64,000 bases of DNA from positions 98,566,244 to 98,630,243 of the forward strand of contig NC_058521.1 of the NCBI RefSeq assembly GCF_904849725.1, read 5' to 3'. The notes under the pieces are model-generated. The model saw only the letters and a program-made list of their open reading frames with translations. It had not been told where the DNA came from and did not search any database. Position 1 is the stretch's first letter. Each line of letters opens with the position of its first letter. Below, piece after piece: positions 1 to 8,888 of the stretch. The DNA comes from Hordeum vulgare subsp. vulgare. Its lineage: Eukaryota > Streptophyta > Magnoliopsida > Poales > Poaceae. The position numbers were made by a program, and so were the translations under genes.

Positions 1-31
1 ATTAGTATGCCTCCCAGGGCCATAATTTACC

Positions 32-77
32 CATACTAATGGCGCACTAGTGTGCTGAGTGATGCGCCACTAGTATG
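32..77. repeat. CACTA subterminal inverted repeat (distal end)
   Basis: CATACTAATGGCGCACTAG at 32-50 pairs with GATGCGCCACTAGTATG at 61-77. It is the same motif class as the subterminal arrays near 12.4 kb and 27.0 kb. In En/Spm such repeats are binding sites for the element-encoded DNA-binding protein. Positions 78-321 hold no recognisable feature beyond AT-rich sequence. Confidence 0.75.
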
Positions 78-321
78 AATATTAGGTATTTATTTTATTT
101 TTTCTGATATTTGCACAGATTACAAAATATATTATTGCACAGAATATAGATAGCACAACATATAAACAACATATTTATCGAATACAATAGAAGATTAGTC
201 TCCGAATACAATTCATCATATTAGTCTCCGAATTTAAAATACCGAACAAAGTTAGAACATTACAAGTCTCGAGACCACGAGTAGCGAGTTTGTCTTCACA
301 TTACAAGTCGATATCGACCAT

Positions 322-576
322 CTAAACTACCATCACATAGAAGAGAGCTGCGGTCATCACGATGAGCATAATCGCAATGAAACTGGTCTTCATCCGGTTC
401 CTCCAACACTCCCTCCTCTCTCCCGCTAGATAGCGCGCGTATCTAACTTCCGCCTCCGCCCTTGTGGCGTACCCTTTGTAACTGTTACTGCTGAATCGGT
501 GAACCTGTCTCCGACACTCCTCCCAGTCGTCGTAGACTCCGGGAACCTTACCCTTGTACACGACATATGACGGCAT
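322..576 (-). CDS. Small viroplasmin / RNase H1 N-terminal-like protein with C-terminal membrane segment
   Basis: An uninterrupted 84-codon frame begins MPSYVVYKGKVPGVYDDW. Residues 4-48 fit the caulimovirus viroplasmin / RNase H1 N-terminal hybrid-binding domain: an aromatic YVVYKG strand, PG.Y..W, the helix EC..QV..F, then SYKGY and an acidic-alanine helix followed by RY. In RNase H1 this fold binds RNA-DNA hybrids and dsRNA. After a basic stretch (RRECWRNRMK) the last ~21 residues are hydrophobic (IAIMLIVMTAALFYVMVV) and end at the stop, as in a tail-anchored protein. No RNase H catalytic domain follows. It lies downstream of the two large CACTA genes on the same strand and is the only CACTA frame here without breaks. 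It could also be the last exon of a longer transcript. The domain call is from pattern recognition. Confidence 0.7.
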   Translation of the reverse strand: MPSYVVYKGKVPGVYDDWEECRRQVHRFSSNSYKGYATRAEAEVRYARYLAGERRECWRNRMKTSFIAIMLIVMTAALFYVMVV

Positions 577-616
577 CTCTATGAACTAGCCAAACAAAAC
601 TTTAGTACCAATTCAC

Positions 617-761
617 AGAGACATACAAGTTCATTAAAGTTTAATATTACAACTATAACAGCACGATTCATGGTCCTACTAATAAATAGCATCGATTATA
701 TATAAGTTGAACGACTCAAACCAAAGAGACATACAAGTTCATTAAAGTTTAATATTGCAAC
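617..761. repeat. 37-bp direct repeat pair near the 3' end of the second CACTA gene
   Basis: AGAGACATACAAGTTCATTA and the following 17 bases occur at 617-653 and again at 725-761 with a single A/G difference, 108 bp apart. The second copy ends just beyond the stop codon of the Ulp1-like gene (767-769), so the pair sits in its 3' untranslated region. Confidence 0.9.
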
Positions 762-766
762 ATGAA

Positions 767-3700
767 TTAGTACCGATTCATGGGAACATGGATGAAGCCG
801 CCGTCTTTCGTGATGGTCATGAAATTGCGGTCGTTGTCAGCCTGCATTTGTCGCATTGTATCTATCTCACTATTGGACAACAGAGATCTGAGGTAGAACT
901 GCCCCGAGGTACGAAGGACATCTTGATGGATGATTTCTGCAAAACTCCGACTGGATGCGCAAGAAATCTTGTCTGATGTCCGCATCCTGGATTGTCGACA
1001 AGCGTGCAGCCCAATCTTTGAGATTATTTGGTAGCCGAAGGTGATTACTATCCCGTATGATCGCCTGCATGTGATGGAGGGCGTAGTAGGCATCCTTCTG
1101 ACTGCCAGGCGGCTGCTTAACGCAGGCGAACGTCGTACTGTGGGTGAACACGTGCTTGCCGTGCCTGAGACTTGTCCTGCTGAAGGTGCCTCCAGATATG
1201 GCGTAGCCGGGAAGAGCTTCATCAAGAACTTTCTTGATATTTGTGTAGTCTTTTTTGACTGACGGTTCGAGTCGAAATACGTAGCCGTGGAATATTTCAG
1301 GCTTAAGAGGATGAGTGTGCAACATGTGTCACTGCACAAAACACGGAATGTTAGAAAAAAAGGACGATCAAAATCTAAGAAATCATATGTTACGGGGCGA
1401 TGAGGGGATAACTTACCAGGGAAAGTAAGGCACGAGGAAGTTATCCTTTTCTGAGTTTGCCAGAATGATGCCTTTGAGGTATGAACTCGCGACTTGCTGG
1501 TCCCTAGCGTTGTCCAAGATCTTTGCACACATATAGAAGGGGTCGACTATCACTATGTCCGGGGTCTTGTCTATAATGATCCGCATCTCCATACTCAACG
1601 AAAATAGCCGAACGAAGGTGTAGTGCAGCGGATGAAGGTTAAACATACCGAAGATGTCAGCAAACCGTAGGACGATCATACCCCCGATGTCACTATCGAC
1701 AAAGCCCTTGACCTCTGGCACCTTGGCCACGAAAACCGGGTATGCCACATTATTCTCGGAGAGACGCCGCTTCTCCAAACAAAGAACATTGTCATGCAGA
1801 CTCCGCATAGCACCGGTTCCAGCATTGAGCAGATTAGTCGGTAGCATCGATCTACCCGCCACATGCACCCTCCTCGAGATATCCTTAGGTGAAGGTGGCC
1901 CGTCCAGAGCACGGATCATACTCAGTGCCGGCTGGCTCGCAACCTTGTTAGTCTTTCTTTTCCGTCCCTTCTTCTTCTGATGTAATGGGATCGAGTTCAT
2001 CTGCTCAGAGACCACCTTCTTGAGTGTGTTGGGGCTGATAATATTTCGCACCTCGGCTATCTGAGGCTCGGTGAAGGCGGCAGCTGGAGGCGTCTCCTCA
2101 AAACGAAACGCCAGACAACGCCTGTTGCAATTGGGTTTCTCCATGGTACCAGCTAGATCGCGGCTGTCTTTTGCAAGGTTGGGTTCTTGAGAAGGAGGCC
2201 CCAAGAATTCCTCACCGTACCCATGTTCGGCAAAGTACTTATCAACCTTGGTAAATGTACCATCGTCGTCATCGTCATCGTCCGGATCCTGTGCCATATG
2301 CATGTCCGGATCATGTGCCATATGCATGTCCGGTAGCGTTGCGGCGGTCTTGCCATGGCTTGGCGCCAGTACGACTGGCGGTGTTGTCTGTGGGGTGGTG
2401 TCCCCCGCCCCCAAACGAATCTGGCTCTTCGGCCAAAGCAAGGGCTAGCTTAAGCAGGCGCTGGGGGTCATCACATCATCTTTGTCGGCCCCAGCGGGGT
2501 GGAACGGAGGTAACAAGTCGTCGCAGCCTGGCAGCACCCGAACCAGTTGAACCCTATACGTGCTGGGTGGCATCGGTTTACCATGGAACATGGGGTTGCC
2601 CGGTTGAACGATTCTTCCCTTGGCGACATCAATCAACTCGCTGCCCATGAAGTGCAGGAGAGTGCATGGAACGTCGGCGCCGGCGCCTTGCGAAAACATG
2701 TAGGGCGTCAGGGGATGCCCAGTCAAAGGCAAGGAGATGAAGTCATCGGCCGAGAGAGGCTTAGTTACCGTGATGGCGTCGAGCTTGGCTAATGTCGAGG
2801 CACCGCCAACGGCGGGCGTGCAAGTGACGGAGGGGCCGCTTGCTGCCGAGGTACGGGCCGGCGCCGGAGACACCAATGGCGTCGCCTGCGCGTTGTGCGA
2901 GTTGCTGGCCGTGAAGCTGGGAATCGGGGGCGGCCCCTATTGGCCGCCCGCAATCCACGCCTGCAGCCCCTCAATCAAGGTAGGCACAATGGAGGTGATC
3001 ACCCCTCCCACTTGGTGTTGCACTAGCTCTTGGACCATCTCCGGAATCCGCGCCACTTTTGCCTTCAGTTCTTCAACCTCGCGCGACTAGCTTTCCAAGT
3101 TGGTATTTCTCTCCTTTTGCCCACCAGCGTTATAGTATGACGACCATTTCGTGGACAAGCCTTTGCCGGCCACACGACCAGCTGACGACAGCTTACTGGA
3201 CTTATCCTTGTTTTTCATTATGTTAAACGCCCTATTTAAATTGGTGTCCCAATGGGAGCTCTGAGACGACCACGCGCTACTGCTTTCAGTGTCCTGCGGA
3301 AGGAATGAACCATTTAGAAATTTGGCTTCATTAATTAGAATGCAACCATATGGAGCTAATTACGTGGGGTGTATTCCTTACCAGAACACGCTCAAGCGCC
3401 CTGGTCTTCGCATCTGTGGTAAGCTCCTTTGTTACTGGGTCCACCTTGTACCGGGCCCTGACATAGTTCCTGGTCTGCTTGTCACCGTATTTCTCGAAGC
3501 GAGGTGGTAGGCCTTGCTCGGCACACTCCGCGTCCTCCTTGTCCCATATAGGTGGACCCCTAAGTTCAACTCCTGCATTTCTTTCCCCCCATTGACTTGA
3601 TTCCGCGGTTGCCTTGCTGTCGCACTTGATCTTGAACTCCTTCTAGTCATCTTCGCTGATCGAAGGATTTTTCGCCTTGATCTTCTCATAACTATCACCT

Positions 3701-4266
3701 TTGTCAATCATTCTCTTCACCACGCTTCTCCAAGTAGACAAGGCCTTGCTCATCTTCGTGAGGGCGGCACTATTGACTTTATTCCTTGAGAGGCGTGTGT
3801 TTGCGACGTCACCGGGGAACTTGTATCGTTCGTGCAGCTTCGTGGAGAGGAGGTTGCGCAAATTCCCTCGGTCCTTATGCCTTAGGTTCTCGGTGTTCAT
3901 CGAGACAGTGCTCCGGAGAATGCACCCGAGCTAAACCGCGTACCCCTTGACTATTTCTTTGGGCGCCGTTGGATACTCGTCGGAGCTCACTTCAGTAAAT
4001 TCCTCCTTTACGGTGCTGAGCACGTTCGGGTGCCGGTCCTTCCATCGCCTCTTCGATTGGCTGCCATCTGTGCGTGCGCTGCCATCATTAGTGGTGGCAT
4101 CCTCGGCGGCACCATCAGTGGTGTCATCCACGGGGCCACTAGGGGTTGTGTACTCGGGATCGGTGTCTTCCGCGGTGTCCTCATAGCGGTGAGGTTCTTC
4201 CTCCATCTCCTGGGACAGCTCCCAGAGTGGCTTGCCCGAACCGCCGGCCTCATCGTTGTGGGCCAT
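767..4266 (-). pseudogene. CACTA second gene (Tnp1/transposase_24-like N-terminus, Ulp1-like C-terminus), decayed
   Basis: A multi-exon minus-strand gene starts at MAHNDEAGGSG (4266) and ends at MNRY-stop (767). The N-terminal part (4266-3640) is acidic, then has a basic helical region (NLRHKDRGNL, HERYKFPGDV, WRSVVKRMIDKG) like plant transposon Tnp1 / transposase_24 proteins. The middle (3090-2150) is low-complexity with MHMA-DPD repeats and an aspartate run. The C-terminal part (2100-767) resembles the Ulp1/C48-like domain found in CACTA second proteins (PHYTF-like segment, IVDPFY, GTFSRTSLR, QPPGS). A clean intron lies at 1416-1332 (GTAAGT to TGTGCAG). Inactivating lesions: TAG codons at 3931-3933, 3643-3645, 3088-3090, 2937-2939 and 2445-2447, and 1-nt frameshifts at the A run 1251-1256 and near 941-944. 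Some exon borders in 3090-3640 are unresolved. Confidence 0.8.
1332..1416 (-). other. Intron in the Ulp1-like CACTA gene
   Basis: On the minus strand, exon sequence coding VPYFP is followed by GTAAGT at 1416-1411 and by TTTTGTGCAG ending at 1332. Splicing joins TG to T and restores the frame into DTCCTLILLSL. The 85-nt size and borders are typical of plant introns. Confidence 0.75.
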
Positions 4267-4337
4267 GTTTCGCTCTAAATAGGAAAAAAGTTTGGTCAAA
4301 AGGTTGGTTATTGTCAAGGAACAAGATCATGGTCTCA

Positions 4338-4573
4338 TCATTTAGGGTTTGTCGACACCGAGGCATCCTAAAAGCTAAGCTTTTATCATTTAGGGTTTGT
4401 CGACGCCGAGGCACCCTAAAAGCCTAAGCTTTCATCATTTAGGTTTTTATCGACACCGAGGCACCCTAAAAGCCAAGGTTTTATAATTTAGGGTTTGTCG
4501 ACGCTGAGGCACCCTAAATGCTAAGTTAAGTTTCCATTATTTAGGGTTTATCAATGTCGAGGCACCCTAGGTT
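4338..4573. repeat. Minisatellite, five units of about 48-53 bp
   Basis: Units start at 4338, 4386, 4435, 4484 and 4537. Each begins TCATTTAGGGTTTGTCGAC, continues with CCGAGGCACCCTAAA, and ends in an AAGCTAAGCTTTTA-like tail. The array lies directly upstream (minus sense) of the second CACTA gene at 4266, in its promoter/5' leader position. The last unit is truncated and most diverged. Confidence 0.92.
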
Positions 4574-4741
4574 GACTGATATATATGGGTATCTTCTAAT
4601 AATATACCCTATCAAGAAAAGGGAAGTTGGGCCTAACACTTGGCTCTATTGCCACCTATGGTTTAATGGAGCTAGAATAAAGGGGCAGTTGATCCTACTT
4701 AATAAAGTACTAAGATACCCCGGCCCATGCATTAGTCGCAA

Positions 4742-4833
4742 GTACCCCATATGTCCTATTTTTAGCAAAGTCATGCTAAAATTCACGGAAAATTTCAGCA
4801 TGACCTTTGCTGAAAATAGGACATATGGAGTAC
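4742..4833. repeat. Long imperfect inverted repeat (hairpin)
   Basis: The arm 4742-4783 (starting GTACCCCATATGTCC) is nearly the reverse complement of the arm 4790-4833 (ending GGACATATGGAGTAC), with a loop of about 7 nt and only a few mismatches over about 42 bp. It could form a stable cruciform or RNA hairpin and lies upstream of the second CACTA gene. Confidence 0.88.
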
Positions 4834-5336
4834 CCGAATTTGCCGGAACGGAAGTTAATCGACATTCCGGAAAACTCAAGGGCCTCTCGCGGTACCTGCA
4901 AAATCATCACGACACGATGGTCGGAAACAAAACCCAGCAAACTAGCACCACAATGCTAACATCTGGATGCACTACAACTTAGCAAAAGAGTAAAACAGAG
5001 ACTGACACAACCATAAGGCTGATCATGGATCAAGAACAATCAAAGGATTCAGCATGAGACCATGGACTGATCACTGATGCAGCAAAAAACAAGAACCTAC
5101 AATAGCAGGCCCAACACTAAGGGGACCATATCTGTTCAACAAAAACCAGGTCACCTTTAATCTACACCTCAATTCACATGTCATGCATGCAGCAATATGT
5201 ACACATGATTATTTCCAGAATTTTATACACTGCCCACGTTGTAAAACTAGCAAATAAATAGCCCATAGGAGGGGAAATTAAAACGTTTTTGTGCGTAAGC
5301 ATGATAGATCCTGATCGAATGGGAGGCTGAGGGTAG
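4834..5336. other. Non-coding stretch, no gene seen
   Basis: AT-rich sequence without a supported gene. It contains one copy of a ~46-bp repeat (4957-5002) whose partner is at 6616-6662. Its texture is intron-like and it leads into the captured exon at 5343-5448. Confidence 0.5.
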
Positions 5337-6662
5337 GCTCACCGGTGGTTAGGTTGCAGGCGTCGCTGGAAAAGTGAAGCGCAATGACACAGTCGATGTG
5401 TCCCCTGAGGGTGTTGAGGTCGAGGTGGTGGTGCATCTTGGCCGCCTCCTGGAAGAAAACACACAATTCAGCTGAGACCACACTCACCGCACATTCCAAT
5501 ATTTATATGGAACTATGAATGTCTACATTTCAACAGAAAGTGCACGAATGGATGAACTATGAAGATTATGTTCTCCTAGGATACACTCCGAATTGAATCT
5601 ATTGGACTGTAATCGGAGACACCACTAACAAACAAATATGGCAGGCGTATGTCTAGCATGAAACATGGAAGTATCCCAAGATAGAAACAGAGGTTGCTGG
5701 TAGAAACTTAAAATGGAAACCCACTGGCTGTTGGTTCAACCCCATTGGGAAGATTAATATGTTGAACGTTTGAGAGAGCAGTGAATGAAGACAGCAAAAA
5801 AATCATACTGTACAAACAAGATAGTACTACTACTGTTGTACTATAGAAGGAAAGAAAGAACACCTGCAGCCAATGGGGTCGTCGTAGTGGATCGCTACTT
5901 GTCTTGGCTGCATATACACATACATAGCTCAGTGTTAATATTGCCTTCTCTTCCGCGAGTAAATTTATTCATCAAGCTGTAAACATCGGCATGTGCACGT
6001 GACAAGTATAAACCATACTGCTACATAAGTTATTAAATTTATTTGCAAGGAGCAGAGGTATTTATAGTTGACAGTTGATATAACTATACACACAATTCAG
6101 ATGCCATCAACTCATTCTTATCCGCCAAGGTTTTCATGGATTAGAGAGATGAGCATGAAAGCAAACACAGGTCCTTGTTCACCTATCCGAAATCGGAATC
6201 ACAGTTTTCCCCTTGATTGATCTGAAGCTCTGTAAGATGCTATTCGTTCACATTATCGGCTTTCATATAAAACACCAGTACTTCTATTATGTTGAAGCCA
6301 CAAAGCAAATGAGAACATCCTTTATCTCTAGTGAAATCGCTGATTGCGATATCACAAATTTATTCACCAAATATTATCTTGCCCTGCGACCAGGGCACCA
6401 GCCTAGTAGTAGAAGGGGGTACAGGTTTATTCCGAGGACGGATTAGATGCAGAAAATCTAAATCTAATGACAAACAGAAAATCGGCAGCTCAGAATTAAC
6501 TAACAACAACGGCATATAGCAACAATGAAACATTGAACCTGGAAGGCAATAATCTAACTGTTAGGATCAATTCCAATTCAAATTAAGCATATTTGTGCAA
6601 CAAGTCGACTGTCAGGCTAACATCTGGATGCACTACAACTTAGCAAAAGAGTAAAACAGAGA
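4957..6662 (+). repeat. Dispersed ~46-bp direct repeat pair
   Basis: GCTAACATCTGGATGCACTA and the following ~26 bases (ending AAAACAGAGA) appear at 4957-5002 and 6616-6662 almost identically, 1.66 kb apart. The copies bracket the captured exon at 5343-5448, so a duplication or template-switch event probably took part in building this block. Confidence 0.85.
5343..5448 (-). pseudogene. Captured host exon fragment, WD40-like
   Basis: On the minus strand a splice acceptor (TTTTCTTCCAG, AG at 5450-5449) precedes 106 nt of open frame encoding EAAKMHHHLDLNTLRGHIDC, then VIALHFSSDACNLTT. A donor GTGAGC follows at 5342-5337. The segment L.TLRGH.D.V.ALHFSSD has the shape of the first strands of a WD40 repeat, reminiscent of transducin-beta-like proteins. 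Neither neighbouring stretch continues the protein, so this is an isolated exon with its intron edges kept, as in gene fragments captured by transposons. Identity beyond 'WD40-like' is not secure. Confidence 0.5.
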
Positions 6663-7197
6663 TTTACACAGATCTAGTGGATTCAATTGATACGGGTGCA
6701 GAACAGATGCAGTATGACAGTGCTTAATGTGTATAACAATGATTTAGCAGCATTATACACATTATACACGCATGTTATTCAGATTTGCCCACTAAAGCTG
6801 TTATGCTGAGCGGGTATTGTCATACCTAGTAGGTACAGGGTAGAGGTGAAAGAGATGGTGAGGGAATATAGAAAGGGAAATGAGGAAATGGGAGAGTGGG
6901 ATGGAGGGATCCCTGTGAGCTCGAGCGGTATACACCACAGAAACACCATGACAAACTCTATCCTGACAGACGGGTGTTCGAGAGTTTTTTTTTGATCTGG
7001 GTGCTACACATGAGTATTGTATTTCTTGCCTGTATCAGTGGCAGCTCTAGTTAGATGGTTCATGTATGCATGTTTTAAGTGCAAGTTTGTATGCTCCTTT
7101 TAATGAATGAAAGTATAGTACATTATTGCTGTTCCTTGTCTATTGCTGTGTGAATTCAGCTCAACTGTTCTAATCTAATTTTCTTGGGTGTATGTAG
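5450..7197. other. Intron-like, non-coding interior of the captured block
   Basis: No open frame of note and no TE hallmark. The sequence is AT-rich with long intron-like stretches. It includes the second copy of the 46-bp repeat (6616-6662), a first copy of a 28-bp word at 6737-6764 that recurs twice near 7.4 kb, and a branch/pyrimidine region leading to the acceptor at 7196-7197. Confidence 0.45.
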
Positions 7198-7469
7198 GAC
7201 AGAGAGAATATTGAAAGACTAGAAATTACTGGTGTTGGTGGTCCATCTGGCCGTGGACTAGGATTTAGCTATGTGCGAGTAACTCCAAAAGCACCTGTCT
7301 CCAATTCATCTCATAAGAAGTCACCCGCAGCCAAAGGTACCACTGTTACTGGAACAGATGCTGACCTCCGCAGGTTAAGCATGGATGCCGCCCGAGAGGT
7401 ACCATCAAACCCAATGATTTAGCAGCATTATACACATTACCCAATGATTTAGCAGCATTATACACATAA
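6737..7469 (+). repeat. 28-bp word repeated three times
   Basis: CAATGATTTAGCAGCATTAT followed by ACACATTA occurs at 6737-6764, 7412-7439 and, with one change, 7442-7469. The last two copies are directly adjacent and lie immediately downstream of the exon donor at 7399, so a piece of intron appears to have been copied beside the second captured exon. Confidence 0.85.
7198..7398 (+). pseudogene. Captured host exon fragment, unidentified
   Basis: A plus-strand open segment of 201 nt (67 codons, phase 0 at both ends) is bordered by an acceptor (CTTGGGTGTATGTAG ending 7197) and a donor (GTACCA at 7399). It encodes DRENIERLEITGVGGPSGRG, a Ser/Lys-rich middle, and DADLRRLSMDAARE. I do not recognise the parent gene. 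It lies on the opposite strand to the WD40-like exon, so the block was assembled from at least two sources or inverted. Confidence 0.45.
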
Positions 7470-7776
7470 TACACGGATCTAGTTGACTTAGCACCACCCT
7501 GGTGATATACACCTTCCGTGGTGTAATACTAACAGTACAGTGAATTAAGCTGCAGAAATTTTTGTGTGAAATTCCTGTCACAAGTTTCAACTTGGCAACA
7601 TCCATATGTGAAAATCATCATGGCATTGCATTATACCAGGAGCACATTTTTCAGTAAGATGGTGCATCGCGTCTCAACCCTAACACAGTTAATTTGAAGA
7701 GCTGTAATTCCTAGATTATCAGGATTCAGGGGCATGCATACCTCGGTGATGGACCAGCTGATGACCAATCAGCTGA
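7470..7776. other. Non-coding stretch between captured segments
   Basis: No gene, repeat array or TE end was seen here. AT-rich, intron-like sequence separates the 28-bp repeats from the GC-rich block. Confidence 0.4.
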
Positions 7777-8256
7777 CTAGAATATATGTCCTGGTCTGCA
7801 GAGCAAACCAAGAAAACAGAGCAAGGAAAACAGAGGATGAGGTATGCAGGCAGCAAGAAGAAGAGAGAGATGGGGCATGGCCCATGGAGAAGAAGACCGC
7901 ACCTCGGGGAAGCTCCAAAGGATGCCCCAGGTGAGAAGAGGCGCGACCCGATCTGCGGCAGCGTCGCCGACGCCGGTGACCTCACCAGCCCGACGAGCCC
8001 GTGGAGGATCTGGCAGGGACACGCAACAGGATGCAGAGGAAGGGGCACCGCCGGTGGAGAGGACGAGGACGGCGTGGGTCTTGCAGGGGGACTTGAGGTG
8101 GCGGCCGAGGACGGTGAGGTCGGGGAGGTGGTGGCCCTCCGCGGCGGCGGAGCTACGGTTCGGGGAGACGGCGGGCGGGCGCTGCTGGGCGGTGGAAAGG
8201 GGGTAGGGGGGAGGCCGCGGGAGAAGAGAGGAGGGCGCGAGGGCAGCCGGCTTAGG
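7777..8256 (-). other. GC-rich block, possible captured first exon
   Basis: Composition shifts abruptly to GC-rich. A 168-codon frame is open on the minus strand (Pro/Ser-rich start, then HHLPDLTVLGRHL, ending LLTWGILWSFPE before GTGCGG, a possible donor). A frame of similar length is open on the plus strand, so coding sense is undecided. The minus reading has the Ala/Pro/Arg-rich character of grass first exons and the same orientation as the exon at 5343-5448, so both may come from one captured gene. This is inference. Confidence 0.3.
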
Positions 8257-8330
8257 AATGGCGCACCCCGAGCGGTGCGCCATTAGAATGTTTTTTTATA
8301 TAGTAATGGCGCATGTATATGAGGTGCGCC
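8257..8330. repeat. Internal copy of CACTA subterminal palindromes
   Basis: AATGGCGCACC at 8257 pairs with GGTGCGCCATT ending at 8284, and a second pair follows to 8330. These are the same units as the true subterminal arrays near 12.4 and 27.0 kb but lie over 4 kb inside the element, at the edge of the captured block. Confidence 0.8.
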
Positions 8331-8355
8331 TTCTCTATGTTGTTAACCTCCGAAG

Positions 8356-8450
8356 TAGCAGCGCAGTGGTGCGTGGGTTTTGCCTCCTAGCTCGAGGTGG
8401 CGGGTTCGAATCCTCTTCCCCCCTCCTTTTTTTTCCTTTTTTTCTATGCA
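8356..8450 (+). other. tRNA-like pol III promoter boxes, possible SINE remnant
   Basis: TAGCAGCGCAGTGGT at 8356-8370 resembles a pol III A box, and GGTTCGAATCC at 8403-8413 is a perfect B box at tRNA-like spacing. A C-rich then T-rich tract follows (8429-8450). The sequence between the boxes does not fold into an obvious complete tRNA, so a tRNA-derived SINE head is more likely than a working tRNA gene. Chance is possible. Confidence 0.45.
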
Positions 8451-8888
8451 TTATTTTCTTGTGCTGGTTGCACCTTGGTTTGAGAAGTGCCTAGTATTTT
8501 TTTATGTTTGCAAGTAGATGCCTAGTATTTTTTTTGATGTTTGCAATTAGATGCCTATGAATATCTAGTGCCTCACAACAACATCTAGTGCCAGTATTTT
8601 TTTTATGTTTGCAAGTAGATGCCTATGAATAGGAGTTGAATCTTGTGAATAGGTGTTCTAGTGGTAAGTATGCCGACGGCGGCGGCGGTGGAGCGGGGGG
8701 TGCTCGGCGGCGAGGGGGATCTTGCGAGGGGTGATAGCGATCGAGATGGAGGGGATCGAGATCGAGTGTCCTCATGAATATTCAATATTTTTTCATATTG
8801 AATATGAAAAAATATCATCAAATTTGAAAATGTCGAAATACAATCGAGAAATGAAGGCTACAATTTAAATACAATCGATCTTAGCTAG
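8451..8888. other. Non-coding 3' flank of the transposase, with a perfect palindrome
   Basis: Contains short repeats of TGCCTAGTATTTTTTTTGATG type at 8490-8630 and a perfect 15-bp-arm palindrome at 8785-8815 with a single central G (ATATTTTTTCATATT arm). No coding sequence is supported. The palindrome sits just downstream of the transposase stop and could act in 3' end formation. Confidence 0.6.

Noticed and set aside
4338..4573. CRISPR-like array (about 48-bp repeat unit)
   Set aside because: Units are contiguous tandem repeats without unique spacers, in a plant transposon; it is a minisatellite.
7786..8286. 166-codon plus-strand frame in a GC-rich block
   Set aside because: Both strands are open because of high GC; Gly/Arg-rich sense and no motif. 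Kept only as a possible exon on the minus strand.
8356..8430. Functional tRNA gene
   Set aside because: B box is perfect, but no convincing acceptor and anticodon stems were found; better seen as a SINE-like remnant.
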